Assembly (NCBI GenBank): GCA_022783865.1 | Contig: JALFYY010000016.1 | Span: forward strand, 1 to 64,000 | DNA length: 64,000 nt | Direction: 5' to 3' | DNA from: Bacteroidales bacterium | GTDB taxonomy: Bacteria; Bacteroidota; Bacteroidia; Bacteroidales; Paludibacteraceae | Shown here: positions 54,564 through 63,757 of the stretch, one piece after another | How positions within the stretch are numbered: position 1 is the stretch's first letter | Layout: each line of letters opens with the position of its first letter | Notes under the pieces: generated by a model | The model's database searches: none | The model's input: only the letters and a program-made list of their open reading frames with translations | What the model was told of the DNA's origin: nothing | Made by a program: the position numbers and the translations under genes

Positions 54564-57500
54564 TTATTCCGCTACCACATTACCTAATATATCATATACC
54601 ACTCCTGCGTGCAGTATATATATATTGCCGTTGCGAAGCACCTTGACAGGTTGCTGTCCCGCTACTATCCTGTTGCTGACTCCATTAACTAAAGACTCCG
54701 GAAAAGGTACGTAGTTGCGTGCAGGCTTCCATCCGTCACGGAAGAAATGGATGTATGATTTCGCTTCAGCCGCTTCGTACCCGATAATGGTTTCCATCTC
54801 GTTTTCCGCTTTGCCGAAGAACTGTACTTTGTTCGATTCGGGCGAGATAACATTGCCGTCGGTGTCCATGGTGCTGTATTCGGCAAAATCATAAGGCAAG
54901 CAGTTGTTCATACCTTCGATGGTCCAGCGCTGTATCTTGCTGTCGTTGAGTCCGAACTCGCCTTTGCTCATATCGAGAGTAGTGAGCAGATATGCTACTT
55001 GCGGCTGGTCGTTCCACGAGCGGCTGAGCGATACCACAGGACACTCGGATACGATAGTACAACGGTCGAATACGTAACCCTTGTCCTGTTGTGCCGTCTG
55101 GCTGTTGTTGGCAGTGATACAATCTTGTCCTCCACCTGCTTTGGCGCGTTTCTCGCAATAGAGCAATGTGTTGTAGAAATATACCGAACCGCTGCCACAG
55201 ATGAAGTCCACCGTACCGTGTATCTCACAGTCCTCAAACCAGCATTGTTGTCCGGGTTTGTTGCTGTAGTAAGTATCTTGGTACGAAAGCATGCGTACGC
55301 GATAGCATGCGGTGCGGGTGCCTTTGTCTTGCAGGCAAACAGCACGTCCGTTGTCGGCTTTGTAGTAGTCGAGTGCGTTTTGCAGCGTCAGATTTTCGAA
55401 TATGTTGCCGTTGCCGGTATTGAGAATAGTGGCAGTAGTGGAAATTCCTTCATTCTTCGCATCAGGTGCATTCCTGATAATGGTGCCTTCCATCGACTCG
55501 CCTTTGATAACGATATTGTTAGCACTGACAGTGGTCAGCACTACTTCACCGAGATCATATACACCATCATGAAGCAGTACTGTGTCGCCGTCCTGCAACT
55601 GGCTGCAAACGAGCATCAACGCCGCAGCATCGCCTGCCGGAATGTCATACACATGCCCTGTCTTGTTGAGCTGATTCGCCACATTGTACACTTCTACAGA
55701 GTGTATATAGGATGTGGTGGCGAAATTGAAGTGGAGCGTATCCTGCTTCCCTTCCGGATTGGCATAGTAGAAAGAGCAAAGGGCACCGTCGGCAGTGGCT
55801 CCCTCTTCGCCTTTTTTGACAACGTGCATTACCGATACAGAGTCGCCCGCTGCATTGCGGATAATCTGATCGGATGTGTTGGTGTAGGTGCAGAGCCCTA
55901 CAGAAACGTATGCTTTTGGAGATACTACAAGGGTCATTTCCTCACCGTTGTTGAATACATAACCGTGTCCCGAACCGTGTTGTTTGCCGGTGGCGGTAAT
56001 CAGTTCGTGGTCTTCCGCATAGAAATATGCTTTTGTCAGGTCGTACTTGTAATGACTACCCACAACAGCAGTTTCGACAGGAGTAACCTTTGCATATAGT
56101 TTAATGTCCGTAGTGATGGTTGCCGGTGCTTTGTAGTTATCTGCTGTGTACCAACCACGGAAAGCGCTTCCCTCCGGGATAGCCGGCAGTGCTTCTTCTG
56201 TGAACATCGGTACGAAAGCTGTTCCTGGAAGAACCGACTCTTCGCCTAATTTTGTACTGTTTTGGTCAAAATAAGTTACGACCACGTTTTCTACGTATTC
56301 GCAAGCCTCTGCTTTGATGTACGGAGTGTATTGTGCGCCTTTAATAGTGAGGGTTGCAGGTTCCTCTGCATTGTAGGTCCATTCAGTTTTTCCACCATTG
56401 TGATAGCATTTAGGAGTAGTGACATCCAACTCAGCAAGCACTGTTTCTCCGTTTTTGACGATAGCTTTTACGCCATTGTTGTATTCGCAGCCGCCCAAGG
56501 TGAATTTAACAGGACCATCAACATCAAGTAGCATTTGGAAATTGTCAAGTCCGTGTGAATCATTGCGCGGTGCACCGCTCATAGAGGTTACGCCCTCAGG
56601 AACGGCAGGCAATTCCGAAATGTTCATGAAGTTAAGTTCAAAGTTCTTGAATGTACGCGGTTTGACAGCCACATTGCCATAGATAGCCAATTCTGTCATA
56701 TAGGCATTGTTGCTGGCATTGAGATTGTACCAGCGCAGTTGGCAGTTGGTGCGATTGATATCCACACTGACCAATGTTCCTGCTTGGGCGCAGAAGTTCT
56801 CTTGTACTTTCACCCAGTCGGCATCACCGTCTCCCTTTACTTCCAAGCCCCATCCACGGCTTCCTCCTGTGGCGGCATGTACATAAGTAACCTTTGTTAT
56901 AGAAGCCAACGCACTTGTCTCAATATACGGCGTAGCCGTTTTGGCAGCCATAGCATACCCCGCTGTGATAACCTCGGTATTGGTGAACTTGGCATTCGTC
57001 CCTGTAGATGATATTTGCGTCTCAGCAAAAGTGAAAGTCAATTCTTCATTGGACTTCTTGGTGGTTACGGTTTTGGTAGAAGCAGTGGTACTGCTTGCCA
57101 CATCGTCCCAATCCTGAAAATTGGTGAAATAGATTTTCTCTTCCTTGACAGTTGGTACAACAACCGGCTCCACTTGCACAAACGGACAATACTGACCGCA
57201 ATATACGATGAGTTCGGCAGCCTCGCCTTTGTAGTCGAAGGTAGCGACATTATTGGCAGGGTCGGCATCGTAGCAGGCTGCTGTTTTGTTGGGAATATCG
57301 CCCACTTTGGTACCCGCTGCTTCCACATAACCTTCCGAACCGGCGTTGATATACTGGCATCCTCCCAAAGTAATGCGAACAGGTCCTGTTGCATTGAACT
57401 TAAAAGCAAACCAGCACCATCCGTGTTGGTTTCCATGATAACTTGCCGCATTTTGAGGATAAGAAACCTGAGTGACTCCGTCCGGCAAAGCCGGTGTCGC

Positions 57501-57596
57501 TTGTGTAAGGTCGATAGTGAAACCCTGCACCGCCTCTCCTGCTATCATGAAGGCGGATAGCGTCATAAGCAGACAAAATAGAATTGTTTTTTTCAT
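54564..57596 (-). CDS. Multidomain secreted pectinesterase (CE8-like)
   Basis: The 1010-residue protein has a signal peptide (MKKTILFCLLMTLSAFMIAG). Three related beta-sandwich modules (about 25-145, 315-430, 510-640) share GVT...HG...GGCxYxN. An InlB-like GWYTADNY repeat lies near 480. The pectin methylesterase beta-helix spans about 645-910 with MLSYQDTYY, GTVDFICGSGSVYF and SRSWND. Canonical enzymes have GxVDFIFG and LGRPW, so the active-site Asp and Arg are kept with changed neighbours. The end (VLRNGNIYILHAGVVYDILG) looks like a short T9SS sorting tail. It likely removes methyl groups from pectin at the cell surface. Promoter at 57685-57715. Confidence 0.9.
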   Translation of the reverse strand: MKKTILFCLLMTLSAFMIAGEAVQGFTIDLTQATPALPDGVTQVSYPQNAASYHGNQHGWCWFAFKFNATGPVRITLGGCQYINAGSEGYVEAAGTKVGDIPNKTAACYDADPANNVATFDYKGEAAELIVYCGQYCPFVQVEPVVVPTVKEEKIYFTNFQDWDDVASSTTASTKTVTTKKSNEELTFTFAETQISSTGTNAKFTNTEVITAGYAMAAKTATPYIETSALASITKVTYVHAATGGSRGWGLEVKGDGDADWVKVQENFCAQAGTLVSVDINRTNCQLRWYNLNASNNAYMTELAIYGNVAVKPRTFKNFELNFMNISELPAVPEGVTSMSGAPRNDSHGLDNFQMLLDVDGPVKFTLGGCEYNNGVKAIVKNGETVLAELDVTTPKCYHNGGKTEWTYNAEEPATLTIKGAQYTPYIKAEACEYVENVVVTYFDQNSTKLGEESVLPGTAFVPMFTEEALPAIPEGSAFRGWYTADNYKAPATITTDIKLYAKVTPVETAVVGSHYKYDLTKAYFYAEDHELITATGKQHGSGHGYVFNNGEEMTLVVSPKAYVSVGLCTYTNTSDQIIRNAAGDSVSVMHVVKKGEEGATADGALCSFYYANPEGKQDTLHFNFATTSYIHSVEVYNVANQLNKTGHVYDIPAGDAAALMLVCSQLQDGDTVLLHDGVYDLGEVVLTTVSANNIVIKGESMEGTIIRNAPDAKNEGISTTATILNTGNGNIFENLTLQNALDYYKADNGRAVCLQDKGTRTACYRVRMLSYQDTYYSNKPGQQCWFEDCEIHGTVDFICGSGSVYFYNTLLYCEKRAKAGGGQDCITANNSQTAQQDKGYVFDRCTIVSECPVVSLSRSWNDQPQVAYLLTTLDMSKGEFGLNDSKIQRWTIEGMNNCLPYDFAEYSTMDTDGNVISPESNKVQFFGKAENEMETIIGYEAAEAKSYIHFFRDGWKPARNYVPFPESLVNGVSNRIVAGQQPVKVLRNGNIYILHAGVVYDILGNVVAE

Positions 57597-57684
57597 AATA
57601 AGTTGTTGTTATCAAATAATTAAGTTGTTTTTATCAAGTTTACTACTATGGATACTCCATCTAATAGCGAATAGATTCCGCGTA

Positions 57685-57715
57685 CAAAGTTAGTCTAAAT
57701 ATTTTGAAAAAACAA
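57685..57715 (-). promoter_or_regulatory. Pectinesterase promoter (TTG, 20 nt, TAACTTTG)
   Basis: TAACTTTG (57692-57685) follows TTG (57715-57713) after 20 nt; the leader is about 80 nt. Confidence 0.7.
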
Positions 57716-57788
57716 ACATTGCAAACTTGAAGGAATGACAAACCAAGGAATTGCCAAATTGTGCAACTGGGGAATTGAAAGTATATAG

Positions 57789-57986
57789 GATGGTTCATGG
57801 ACAGTACATGGATGTCCCATAGAAAGCATACGGATGTCCCATAGTGCTACGGGGTTGCTACGGGCAGTGGGAGCTACGCGACGGCTTAGGGGTAGCACAA
57901 GGATAGCTGAATCACCAAGTAATCACCAAGTAATCACCAAATAATAACCAAATAATAACCAAATAATAACCAAATAACAATAGCAC
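57789..57986. repeat. 11-nt-phased array, 18 units, with CTG/AATCACC junction
   Basis: Eighteen units in strict 11-nt register, from GATGGTTCATG through GATGTCCCATA (twice), GTGCTACGGGG, TTGCTACGGGC, AGGGGTAGCAC and AAGGATAGCTG, then AATCACCAAGT twice, AATCACCAAAT and AATAACCAAAT three times. It is parallel to 26650-26792. Confidence 0.85.
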
Positions 57987-58143
57987 AGCGTATCGAACCA
58001 TGGGTAAAGACAATGGACAAAGGACAAATACATATTGGCAAGTGCCCAATTTATAGAACCTGTCTAAAGAAAAAACCGATGGCACAAAATGACACCTTAT
58101 TATAATAGTTTTGGCACACTATTTGTTATTGTTTTGTTTATTT

Positions 58144-58210
58144 GAGGAGAGGAGAAGATGAAGAGATGAGTAGATGTTGCACAACTACTCAGCTACTCAA
58201 CTGCTCAACA
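58144..58210. repeat. Purine-rich then pyrimidine-rich run
   Basis: GAGGAGAGGAGAAGATGAAG is followed by CTACTCAGCTACTCAACTG, an inverted pair of the CTCATCT/CTCAACT vocabulary at 32225-32336. It includes a small GAGTAG...CTACTC hairpin. Confidence 0.6.
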
Positions 58211-58243
58211 ACCACTACAGCATATAAAAACACATAACATATT

Positions 58244-59239
58244 ATGAGTACCCCAGTTGATATTCGTGAACTCCAAGCCCGTATTGAGCGTGAGAGTTCG
58301 TTTGTAGAAGCCCTGACGATGGGCATGAACCAAATGATAGTAGGACAAAAGCATTTGGTAGAGAGTCTTTTGATCGGCTTGCTAAGCAATGGTCATATAC
58401 TTTTGGAAGGTGTTCCCGGTTTGGCAAAAACGCTTGCCATCAAGACCCTTGCCGACCTTATCAAAGCAGACTTCTCCCGTATCCAGTTTACGCCCGACCT
58501 CTTGCCTGCTGACGTAATCGGTACACAAGTATATTCGCAGAAATCGGAAGAGTTCAAGGTGAAACGCGGTCCTATCTTCGCCAACTTTGTATTGGCAGAC
58601 GAAATCAACCGTGCTCCTGCCAAAGTGCAGTCCGCTTTATTGGAAGCCATGCAGGAGCGCCAAGTGACCATCGGCGACGCCACATTTGGTCTGCCGGAGC
58701 CCTTCTTAGTATTGGCAACGCAGAACCCTATCGAACAGGAAGGCACCTATCCGTTGCCCGAAGCACAAACCGACCGTTTCATGCTGAAAGTCGTAATCGG
58801 TTATCCGAAGAAAGAAGAGGAACAACAGATTATCCGTCAGAACATCTCGGGCGAAAAGAAACAGGTATTGCCCATTCTTTCTACCGAAGATATCGAGAAA
58901 GCACGCACTATCGTACAAGAGGTGTATATGGATGAGAAGATAGAGAAATATATTGTAGATATCGTATTCGCCACCCGCTATCCGGAGAACTACGGTTTGG
59001 AACACCTGAAAGACATGATACAGTTCGGCGGCAGTCCGCGTGCAAGTATCAATCTGGCATTGGCTGCCCGCGCTTACGCATTTATTCACCGCCGCGGTTA
59101 TGTGATTCCCGAAGATGTGCGTGCGGTATGTTATGATGTATTGCGCCACCGTATCGGACTCACCTACGAGGCGGAAGCACAGAACATGAGCAGCGAAGAT
59201 ATTATTACGGAGATACTGAACAAGGTGGAAGTACCTTAA
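58244..59239 (+). CDS. MoxR-family AAA+ ATPase
   Basis: MoxR ATPases act as chaperones for von Willebrand factor A (VWA) proteins. The 331 residues have Walker A (GVPGLAKT near 55), Walker B (VLADEINRAPAKVQSALLEAM near 125), sensor 1 ATQNP and an arginine-finger region (LPEAQTDRFM). It is the first gene of the Bat operon (moxR, DUF58, DUF4381-like, hpt, batA, batB, batC). Confidence 0.95.
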   Translation: MSTPVDIRELQARIERESSFVEALTMGMNQMIVGQKHLVESLLIGLLSNGHILLEGVPGLAKTLAIKTLADLIKADFSRIQFTPDLLPADVIGTQVYSQKSEEFKVKRGPIFANFVLADEINRAPAKVQSALLEAMQERQVTIGDATFGLPEPFLVLATQNPIEQEGTYPLPEAQTDRFMLKVVIGYPKKEEEQQIIRQNISGEKKQVLPILSTEDIEKARTIVQEVYMDEKIEKYIVDIVFATRYPENYGLEHLKDMIQFGGSPRASINLALAARAYAFIHRRGYVIPEDVRAVCYDVLRHRIGLTYEAEAQNMSSEDIITEILNKVEVP

Positions 59240-59316
59240 GTTTGCGACACCCTACGGGACAGAAAGTATCAGTATAGTTTACGAGGGGGAAATAATCGGT
59301 AGTTGAATAAGAAGAT

Positions 59317-60183
59317 ATGACCTCAGAAGAGATACTACAGAAAGTCAGGAAGATTGAAATCAAGACACGCGGCTTGAGCAAGAACATCTTTGCAGGCGAA
59401 TACCACAGCCAATTCAAAGGTCGCGGTATGACCTTTTCGGAGGTGCGCGAGTATCAAGCCGGCGACGATGTACGCTCTATCGACTGGAACGTGACAGCCC
59501 GTCTGGGCAAGCCCTATATCAAAGTATTTGAGGAAGAGAGGGAACTGACCGTTATGCTCTTGATTGACGTATCGGGCAGTAGCAATTTCGGTACGGTCTC
59601 ACAGATGAAACGCGATATGATGACCGAAGTGGCTGCCACATTGGCTTTCTCCACTATCGAGAACAACGACAAAGTGGGCGTTATCTTCTTCACCGACAAG
59701 ATAGAAAAGTACATTCCGCCCAAGAAAGGCAAGAAACATGTGCTCCATATCATCCGTGAACTCATTGATTTCCAGCCCGAACAACACGGAACCGACATTG
59801 CCGCTGCCATACAGTATTTCGCCAATGCCCAGAAACGCCGCTGCACCGCTTTTCTTATCTCCGACTTTATGACGGAACAAGTTGCCATTCTAAAAAAGCC
59901 GCTCATGATTGCTTCTAACCGGCATGATCTGAGTGCCATTCAGATATACGACCGCCGTGACGCAGAACTGCCCGATGTGGGACTATTGAAAGTGAAAGAC
60001 GCAGAAACGGGAGAACGCATTTGGATAGATACCGCCGTAAAAGCTGTTCGGGAAAGTTATGCCCGGCATTGGGACGAACAACAAACCGAGCTCAACGATG
60101 TGTTTACCAGAACAGGCACCAACCATATTTCGGTCCGCACCGACGAGGACTATGTACGAGCGTTGATGAAGCTATTCAGTTAA
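59317..60183 (+). CDS. DUF58 domain protein
   Basis: The 288 residues match DUF58, a VWA-like family that pairs with MoxR ATPases. The signature YQAGDDVRSIDWNVTARLGK is near residue 46, followed by the MIDAS-like LIDVSGSSNF near 86. No membrane segment is seen. It lies 77 nt after moxR. The pair is thought to mature or load metal-binding partners, which is not settled. Confidence 0.93.
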   Translation: MTSEEILQKVRKIEIKTRGLSKNIFAGEYHSQFKGRGMTFSEVREYQAGDDVRSIDWNVTARLGKPYIKVFEEERELTVMLLIDVSGSSNFGTVSQMKRDMMTEVAATLAFSTIENNDKVGVIFFTDKIEKYIPPKKGKKHVLHIIRELIDFQPEQHGTDIAAAIQYFANAQKRRCTAFLISDFMTEQVAILKKPLMIASNRHDLSAIQIYDRRDAELPDVGLLKVKDAETGERIWIDTAVKAVRESYARHWDEQQTELNDVFTRTGTNHISVRTDEDYVRALMKLFS

Positions 60184-60218
60184 CAGTTAATAATTAATAG
60201 TTAATATTGCATTATTGG
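60184..60218. repeat. TTAATAGTTAAT run before the Bat membrane protein
   Basis: AGTTAATAATTAATAGTTAA continues into TATTGCATTATTGG and runs into the next ATG. It resembles 11272-11320, including the GCATTATTGG end. Confidence 0.65.
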
Positions 60219-61196
60219 ATGAACCATTTGTTTGCTATCATATTGAGTGTAGTAGTGAGTGCGAGTATCGACTCCACCGCTATTTGGGTGGGCGACCAGA
60301 CACAGCTTCATTTGCAAGCGACAAAAGAGGTTAACGATACACTCCTCTTTCCGCAGTATGGAACTGAACTCACCGATGGCATAGAGATTGTGCGCACTTC
60401 TCCTATCGATACTATTTTGCAGAAAGACGGACGCCTGGCACTCCGGCAATCCCTTACGCTCACCTCTTTTGCCGATTCGCTCTTCTTTATTGAGCCTATC
60501 GCTTTCGTTGCCAACGGCGACACCTTGCGCACCAATCCTCTGTCGCTCAACGTGATACAGCCCTTCGAAACAGACTCAACCGACCAAGCCATCACCGACA
60601 TCAAGCCCATCTACAAAGTTCCCGTCTGGTGGTGGGGAATACTGCGTTGGATACTACTCGGATTGGGCATTATCGGACTATGTGCAGGCGGCTATTTCCT
60701 TTACCGCTATATTGTTTCGCATAAGAAAGAACAACAAGAAACAGTCAATCCCGAACTTCTGCGCCCTGCCGACGAGGTGGCATTAGAGAAACTGGACAAG
60801 ATAAAAGCCGAGAAGATTTGGCAACAAGGACAACTCAAAGAATACCACACGCAACTCACCGACGTATTGCGCGAGTATATCGCACGGCGCTATGAAATAG
60901 GCAGCCAGGAGATGACTTCCGAAGAAATCATTTCTGCCGTAAGCCCTCTATTCACCGAACACAAAGACCTTCTCAGCGGTTTGCAAAGCGTACTCCGCCT
61001 GGCAGATTTGGTGAAATTCGCCAAATGGCACGCTACTGCAGAGGAGAACGAAACCGGACTCAGTTTCAGTTACCGCTTTGTGCGTGAAACCACTCCTGCT
61101 AAAGAACCTGCCCCTAATGAATCATTGCAAGACACTACAGAACAGACTATAACAGAAAACACCATACCTGATGAAAACAGTACAAATAAAAGATAA
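60219..61196 (+). CDS. Bat-operon membrane protein (DUF4381-like)
   Basis: The 325-residue protein has an N-terminal hydrophobic segment, a periplasmic beta domain, and a membrane helix (WWGILRWILLGLGIIGLCAGGYFLY) at about 140-165. A cytoplasmic helical domain follows (YHTQLTDVLREYIARRYEIGS). This layout and place, between DUF58 and batA, fit the small membrane protein of Bacteroidota Bat operons. The ATG at 60219 is preferred over the upstream in-frame TTG at 60207, which lies in repeat DNA. Its end overlaps hpt by 26 nt. Confidence 0.85.
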   Translation: MNHLFAIILSVVVSASIDSTAIWVGDQTQLHLQATKEVNDTLLFPQYGTELTDGIEIVRTSPIDTILQKDGRLALRQSLTLTSFADSLFFIEPIAFVANGDTLRTNPLSLNVIQPFETDSTDQAITDIKPIYKVPVWWWGILRWILLGLGIIGLCAGGYFLYRYIVSHKKEQQETVNPELLRPADEVALEKLDKIKAEKIWQQGQLKEYHTQLTDVLREYIARRYEIGSQEMTSEEIISAVSPLFTEHKDLLSGLQSVLRLADLVKFAKWHATAEENETGLSFSYRFVRETTPAKEPAPNESLQDTTEQTITENTIPDENSTNKR

Positions 61197-61707
61197 ACAT
61201 TTTGTGCCGTATATCTCCAATCAGGAGATACACGATGCACTGCAACAATTGGCTACCGCCATCAACCGCGATATGGCTGAGAAATGCCCTGTGTTCCTGG
61301 GTGTACTCAACGGTTGTTTCCGTGTGATGGGCGATTTGATGCAATATATCAATATTCCGTGCGAAGTGTCGTTCGTGAAACTCGCTTCCTACGAAGGCAT
61401 GCAAACCACCGGCACTATCCGCAATCTGATAGGACTGAGCCAAAGTCTGGAGAACAGACACATCGTCATTGTAGAAGACATCATCGACAGCGGTATTACA
61501 ATAGACTATACCATCCGTCTGCTCCAAGAAATGGGCGTTGCGTCCGTCAGAGTGGCTACCCTGCTGCTCAAACCCGAAGCCCTGAAACGTGATATCAAAG
61601 CCGACTATACCGCTTTCCGTATTCCCAACGACTTTGTAGTGGGCTACGGACTCGATTACGACGGATTAGGAAGAGAACTGAACGACATCTATACATTAAA
61701 ACAATGA
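61171..61707 (+). CDS. hpt: Hypoxanthine phosphoribosyltransferase
   Basis: Hpt salvages hypoxanthine (and guanine) to IMP and GMP with PRPP. The 178 residues have the PRPP motif IVEDIIDSGITIDYT near residue 100, the flexible-loop region VKLASYEGMQTTG and the C-terminal VGYGLDYDGLGREL. It is embedded in the Bat operon, overlapping the DUF4381-like gene by 26 nt and batA by 4 nt, so its expression is tied to those membrane proteins. Confidence 0.96.
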   Translation: MKTVQIKDKHFVPYISNQEIHDALQQLATAINRDMAEKCPVFLGVLNGCFRVMGDLMQYINIPCEVSFVKLASYEGMQTTGTIRNLIGLSQSLENRHIVIVEDIIDSGITIDYTIRLLQEMGVASVRVATLLLKPEALKRDIKADYTAFRIPNDFVVGYGLDYDGLGRELNDIYTLKQ

Positions 61708-62693
61708 CCTTTCAGCATCCGACATATTTATTTCTGCTACTGCTGCTCATTCCCGTCATTTTCTGGTACATATGGGAAATGTGGAAAAGCGATGCGAGCG
61801 TCACCATATCCTCTGATGCCGTATTGCGCCACCAGCCACGCACCGCACGGCTCTATCTGTTGCACCTGCCGTTTGTACTGCGTGTAACGGGTATCATTTT
61901 GCTTACCATAGCACTTGCACGACCCCAACTATCCAATAGTTGGAAAAGCGAAACAACCGAGGGAATCGACATCATGATGGCGATAGATATCTCCGGCACC
62001 ATGCAGGCGGAAGACCTGAAACCCAACCGACTGGAAGCAGCCAAGAATGTTGCCAGTGAGTTTGTTATCAACCGCCCGAACGACAATATCGGTTTGGTAG
62101 TGTTTGCCGGAGAAAGCTTTACGCAATGCCCTTTGACAACCGACCACGCCGTATTGGTGAACTTGTTCAAATCCATCAAGTTCGGCATGATAGACGACGG
62201 AACAGCTATCGGCTTGGGACTTGCCAACGCCGTCAACCGTATGAAAGACTCTGAGACCAAATCGAAAGTGATTATCCTGCTCACCGACGGTAGCAACAAC
62301 CGTGGTGATATCGACCCGCAGACCGCTGCCGAGATAGCCAAGACCTATGGTATCCGCGTTTATGCCGTGGGTGTGGGCAGTTACGGCAAAGCCCGCATAC
62401 CGGTGCAAACGCCCGTCGGGACTCAATATATCATGATGGATTCGGAATTCGACGAAGCTACACTCAAGAGCATTGCCCAAACCACCGGCGGAGAATATTT
62501 CCGTGCGACCGACAACAACAGTTTACGCAGCATCTACGAGCAAATCGACCAAATGGAGAAAACCAAAATACGTGTCCGTGAATACTCCAAGCGGCAAGAA
62601 AACTTCCAACCTTTCCTTTGGAGCGCACTGCTCTGTTTGCTGCTTGAGATGATACTCCGCGCTTTTGTATTGAGAACGATAAGTAATAGTTAA
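61704..62693 (+). CDS. batA: VWA-domain membrane protein BatA
   Basis: The 329 residues have two N-terminal membrane segments (6-25, 55-75), a VWA domain with MIDAS motif DISGT near 95 and TDGSNNRGD near 195, and a C-terminal membrane helix. Bat proteins were named for Bacteroides aerotolerance; the molecular role is uncertain. An ATGA overlap couples it to hpt. Confidence 0.93.
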   Translation: MTFQHPTYLFLLLLLIPVIFWYIWEMWKSDASVTISSDAVLRHQPRTARLYLLHLPFVLRVTGIILLTIALARPQLSNSWKSETTEGIDIMMAIDISGTMQAEDLKPNRLEAAKNVASEFVINRPNDNIGLVVFAGESFTQCPLTTDHAVLVNLFKSIKFGMIDDGTAIGLGLANAVNRMKDSETKSKVIILLTDGSNNRGDIDPQTAAEIAKTYGIRVYAVGVGSYGKARIPVQTPVGTQYIMMDSEFDEATLKSIAQTTGGEYFRATDNNSLRSIYEQIDQMEKTKIRVREYSKRQENFQPFLWSALLCLLLEMILRAFVLRTISNS

Positions 62694-62716
62694 ACGCCTG
62701 ATTAGAAGAGATTACA

Positions 62717-63757
62717 ATGTTCAGATTTGCACATATAGAATGGTTGTGGTTGTTGCTATTGATACCCATATTGACAGTAGCCTATATCCTTTATACCCGC
62801 CACAAACGCAAACAAGCCGTTTTGTTCGGCGACCCCGAACTGCTGCAACAACTAATGCCCAATGCTTCCCGTATTCGTACTTCGGTAAAGTTTGGTTTGG
62901 AACTGACTGCCCTGACACTCCTTATCTTTGCGTTGGCTCAACCGCAATACGGGCAGAAAGAGCAGACCATCAAACGGGAAGGGATCGAAGTGATGGTAGC
63001 ATTGGATATCAGTAACTCCATGATGGCAGAAGATGTGGTGCCCAACCGATTGGGACGAGCCAAACAACTGCTCTCCCGCCTCATCGACCAAATGACCGAC
63101 GACAAAGTGGGACTCATCGTTTTTGCCGGTGACGCCTTTGTACAACTACCCATCACAGCGGACTATGTGTCTGCCAAGATGTTCTTGCAAAACATATCGC
63201 CCGACCTTATCCAAACTCAAGGTACTGCCATCGGTGCAGCACTCCGTACATCAGTTCAAGCTTTTGGCGGACAGAGCGAAGCGTCGCGTGTGATTATCCT
63301 TATCACCGATGGCGAAAACCACGAAGATGATGCCAAAGCTGCCGCCCAAGCCGCCAAAGAGCAAGGCATAGAAGTAGTGGTAGTGGGTATCGGCAAGCCC
63401 GAAGGCTCACCTATTCCTATTCCCGGAACCAACGACTTCCGCAAAGATCGCAGCGGCACGGTGGTAGTATCGCGACTCAACGAAGATATGTGCCAAGAGA
63501 TAGCCCAAGCAGGCGGCGGCATCTATGTGCGTTGCGACAATACCAACACTGCCGGCAGAGCTATCACAACGGAAATCAATAAACTTGCCACATCTGAAAT
63601 AGAAAGCAAAGTATTTACCGACTACAACGAACAATACCAGTCGTTTGTCGCACTGGCACTACTGCTGTTGATAATCGATTTCTTCGTCTTCAACCGCAAG
63701 AACAAACGACTCAGCCGCATCAACCTGTTCAATACACCCCAGCAACCCAAACAATGA
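62717..63757 (+). CDS. batB: VWA-domain membrane protein BatB
   Basis: The 346 residues parallel BatA: an N-terminal membrane helix (WLWLLLLIPILTVAYIL), a second helix near 60, the MIDAS motif DISNS near 97, TDGENHEDD near 195 and a C-terminal helix near 315. It starts 23 nt after batA and overlaps batC by an ATGA. BatA and BatB are presumed to act as a pair in the inner membrane. Confidence 0.93.
   Translation: MFRFAHIEWLWLLLLIPILTVAYILYTRHKRKQAVLFGDPELLQQLMPNASRIRTSVKFGLELTALTLLIFALAQPQYGQKEQTIKREGIEVMVALDISNSMMAEDVVPNRLGRAKQLLSRLIDQMTDDKVGLIVFAGDAFVQLPITADYVSAKMFLQNISPDLIQTQGTAIGAALRTSVQAFGGQSEASRVIILITDGENHEDDAKAAAQAAKEQGIEVVVVGIGKPEGSPIPIPGTNDFRKDRSGTVVVSRLNEDMCQEIAQAGGGIYVRCDNTNTAGRAITTEINKLATSEIESKVFTDYNEQYQSFVALALLLLIIDFFVFNRKNKRLSRINLFNTPQQPKQ

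Larger units (their letters stand above)
57597..58243. other. Divergent intergenic region with promoter and large 11-nt array
   Basis: 647 nt between the pectinesterase gene (minus) and moxR (plus). It contains the pectinesterase promoter, the 18-unit 11-nt array (57789-57986) and a purine/pyrimidine run (58144-58210). A TAGTTTTG box at 58106-58113 might belong to the moxR operon but lacks a TTG partner. No gene is seen. Confidence 0.7.

Noticed and set aside
58106..58113. TAGTTTTG as the moxR operon promoter
   Set aside because: Fits TAnnTTTG but no TTG stands 19-21 nt upstream.
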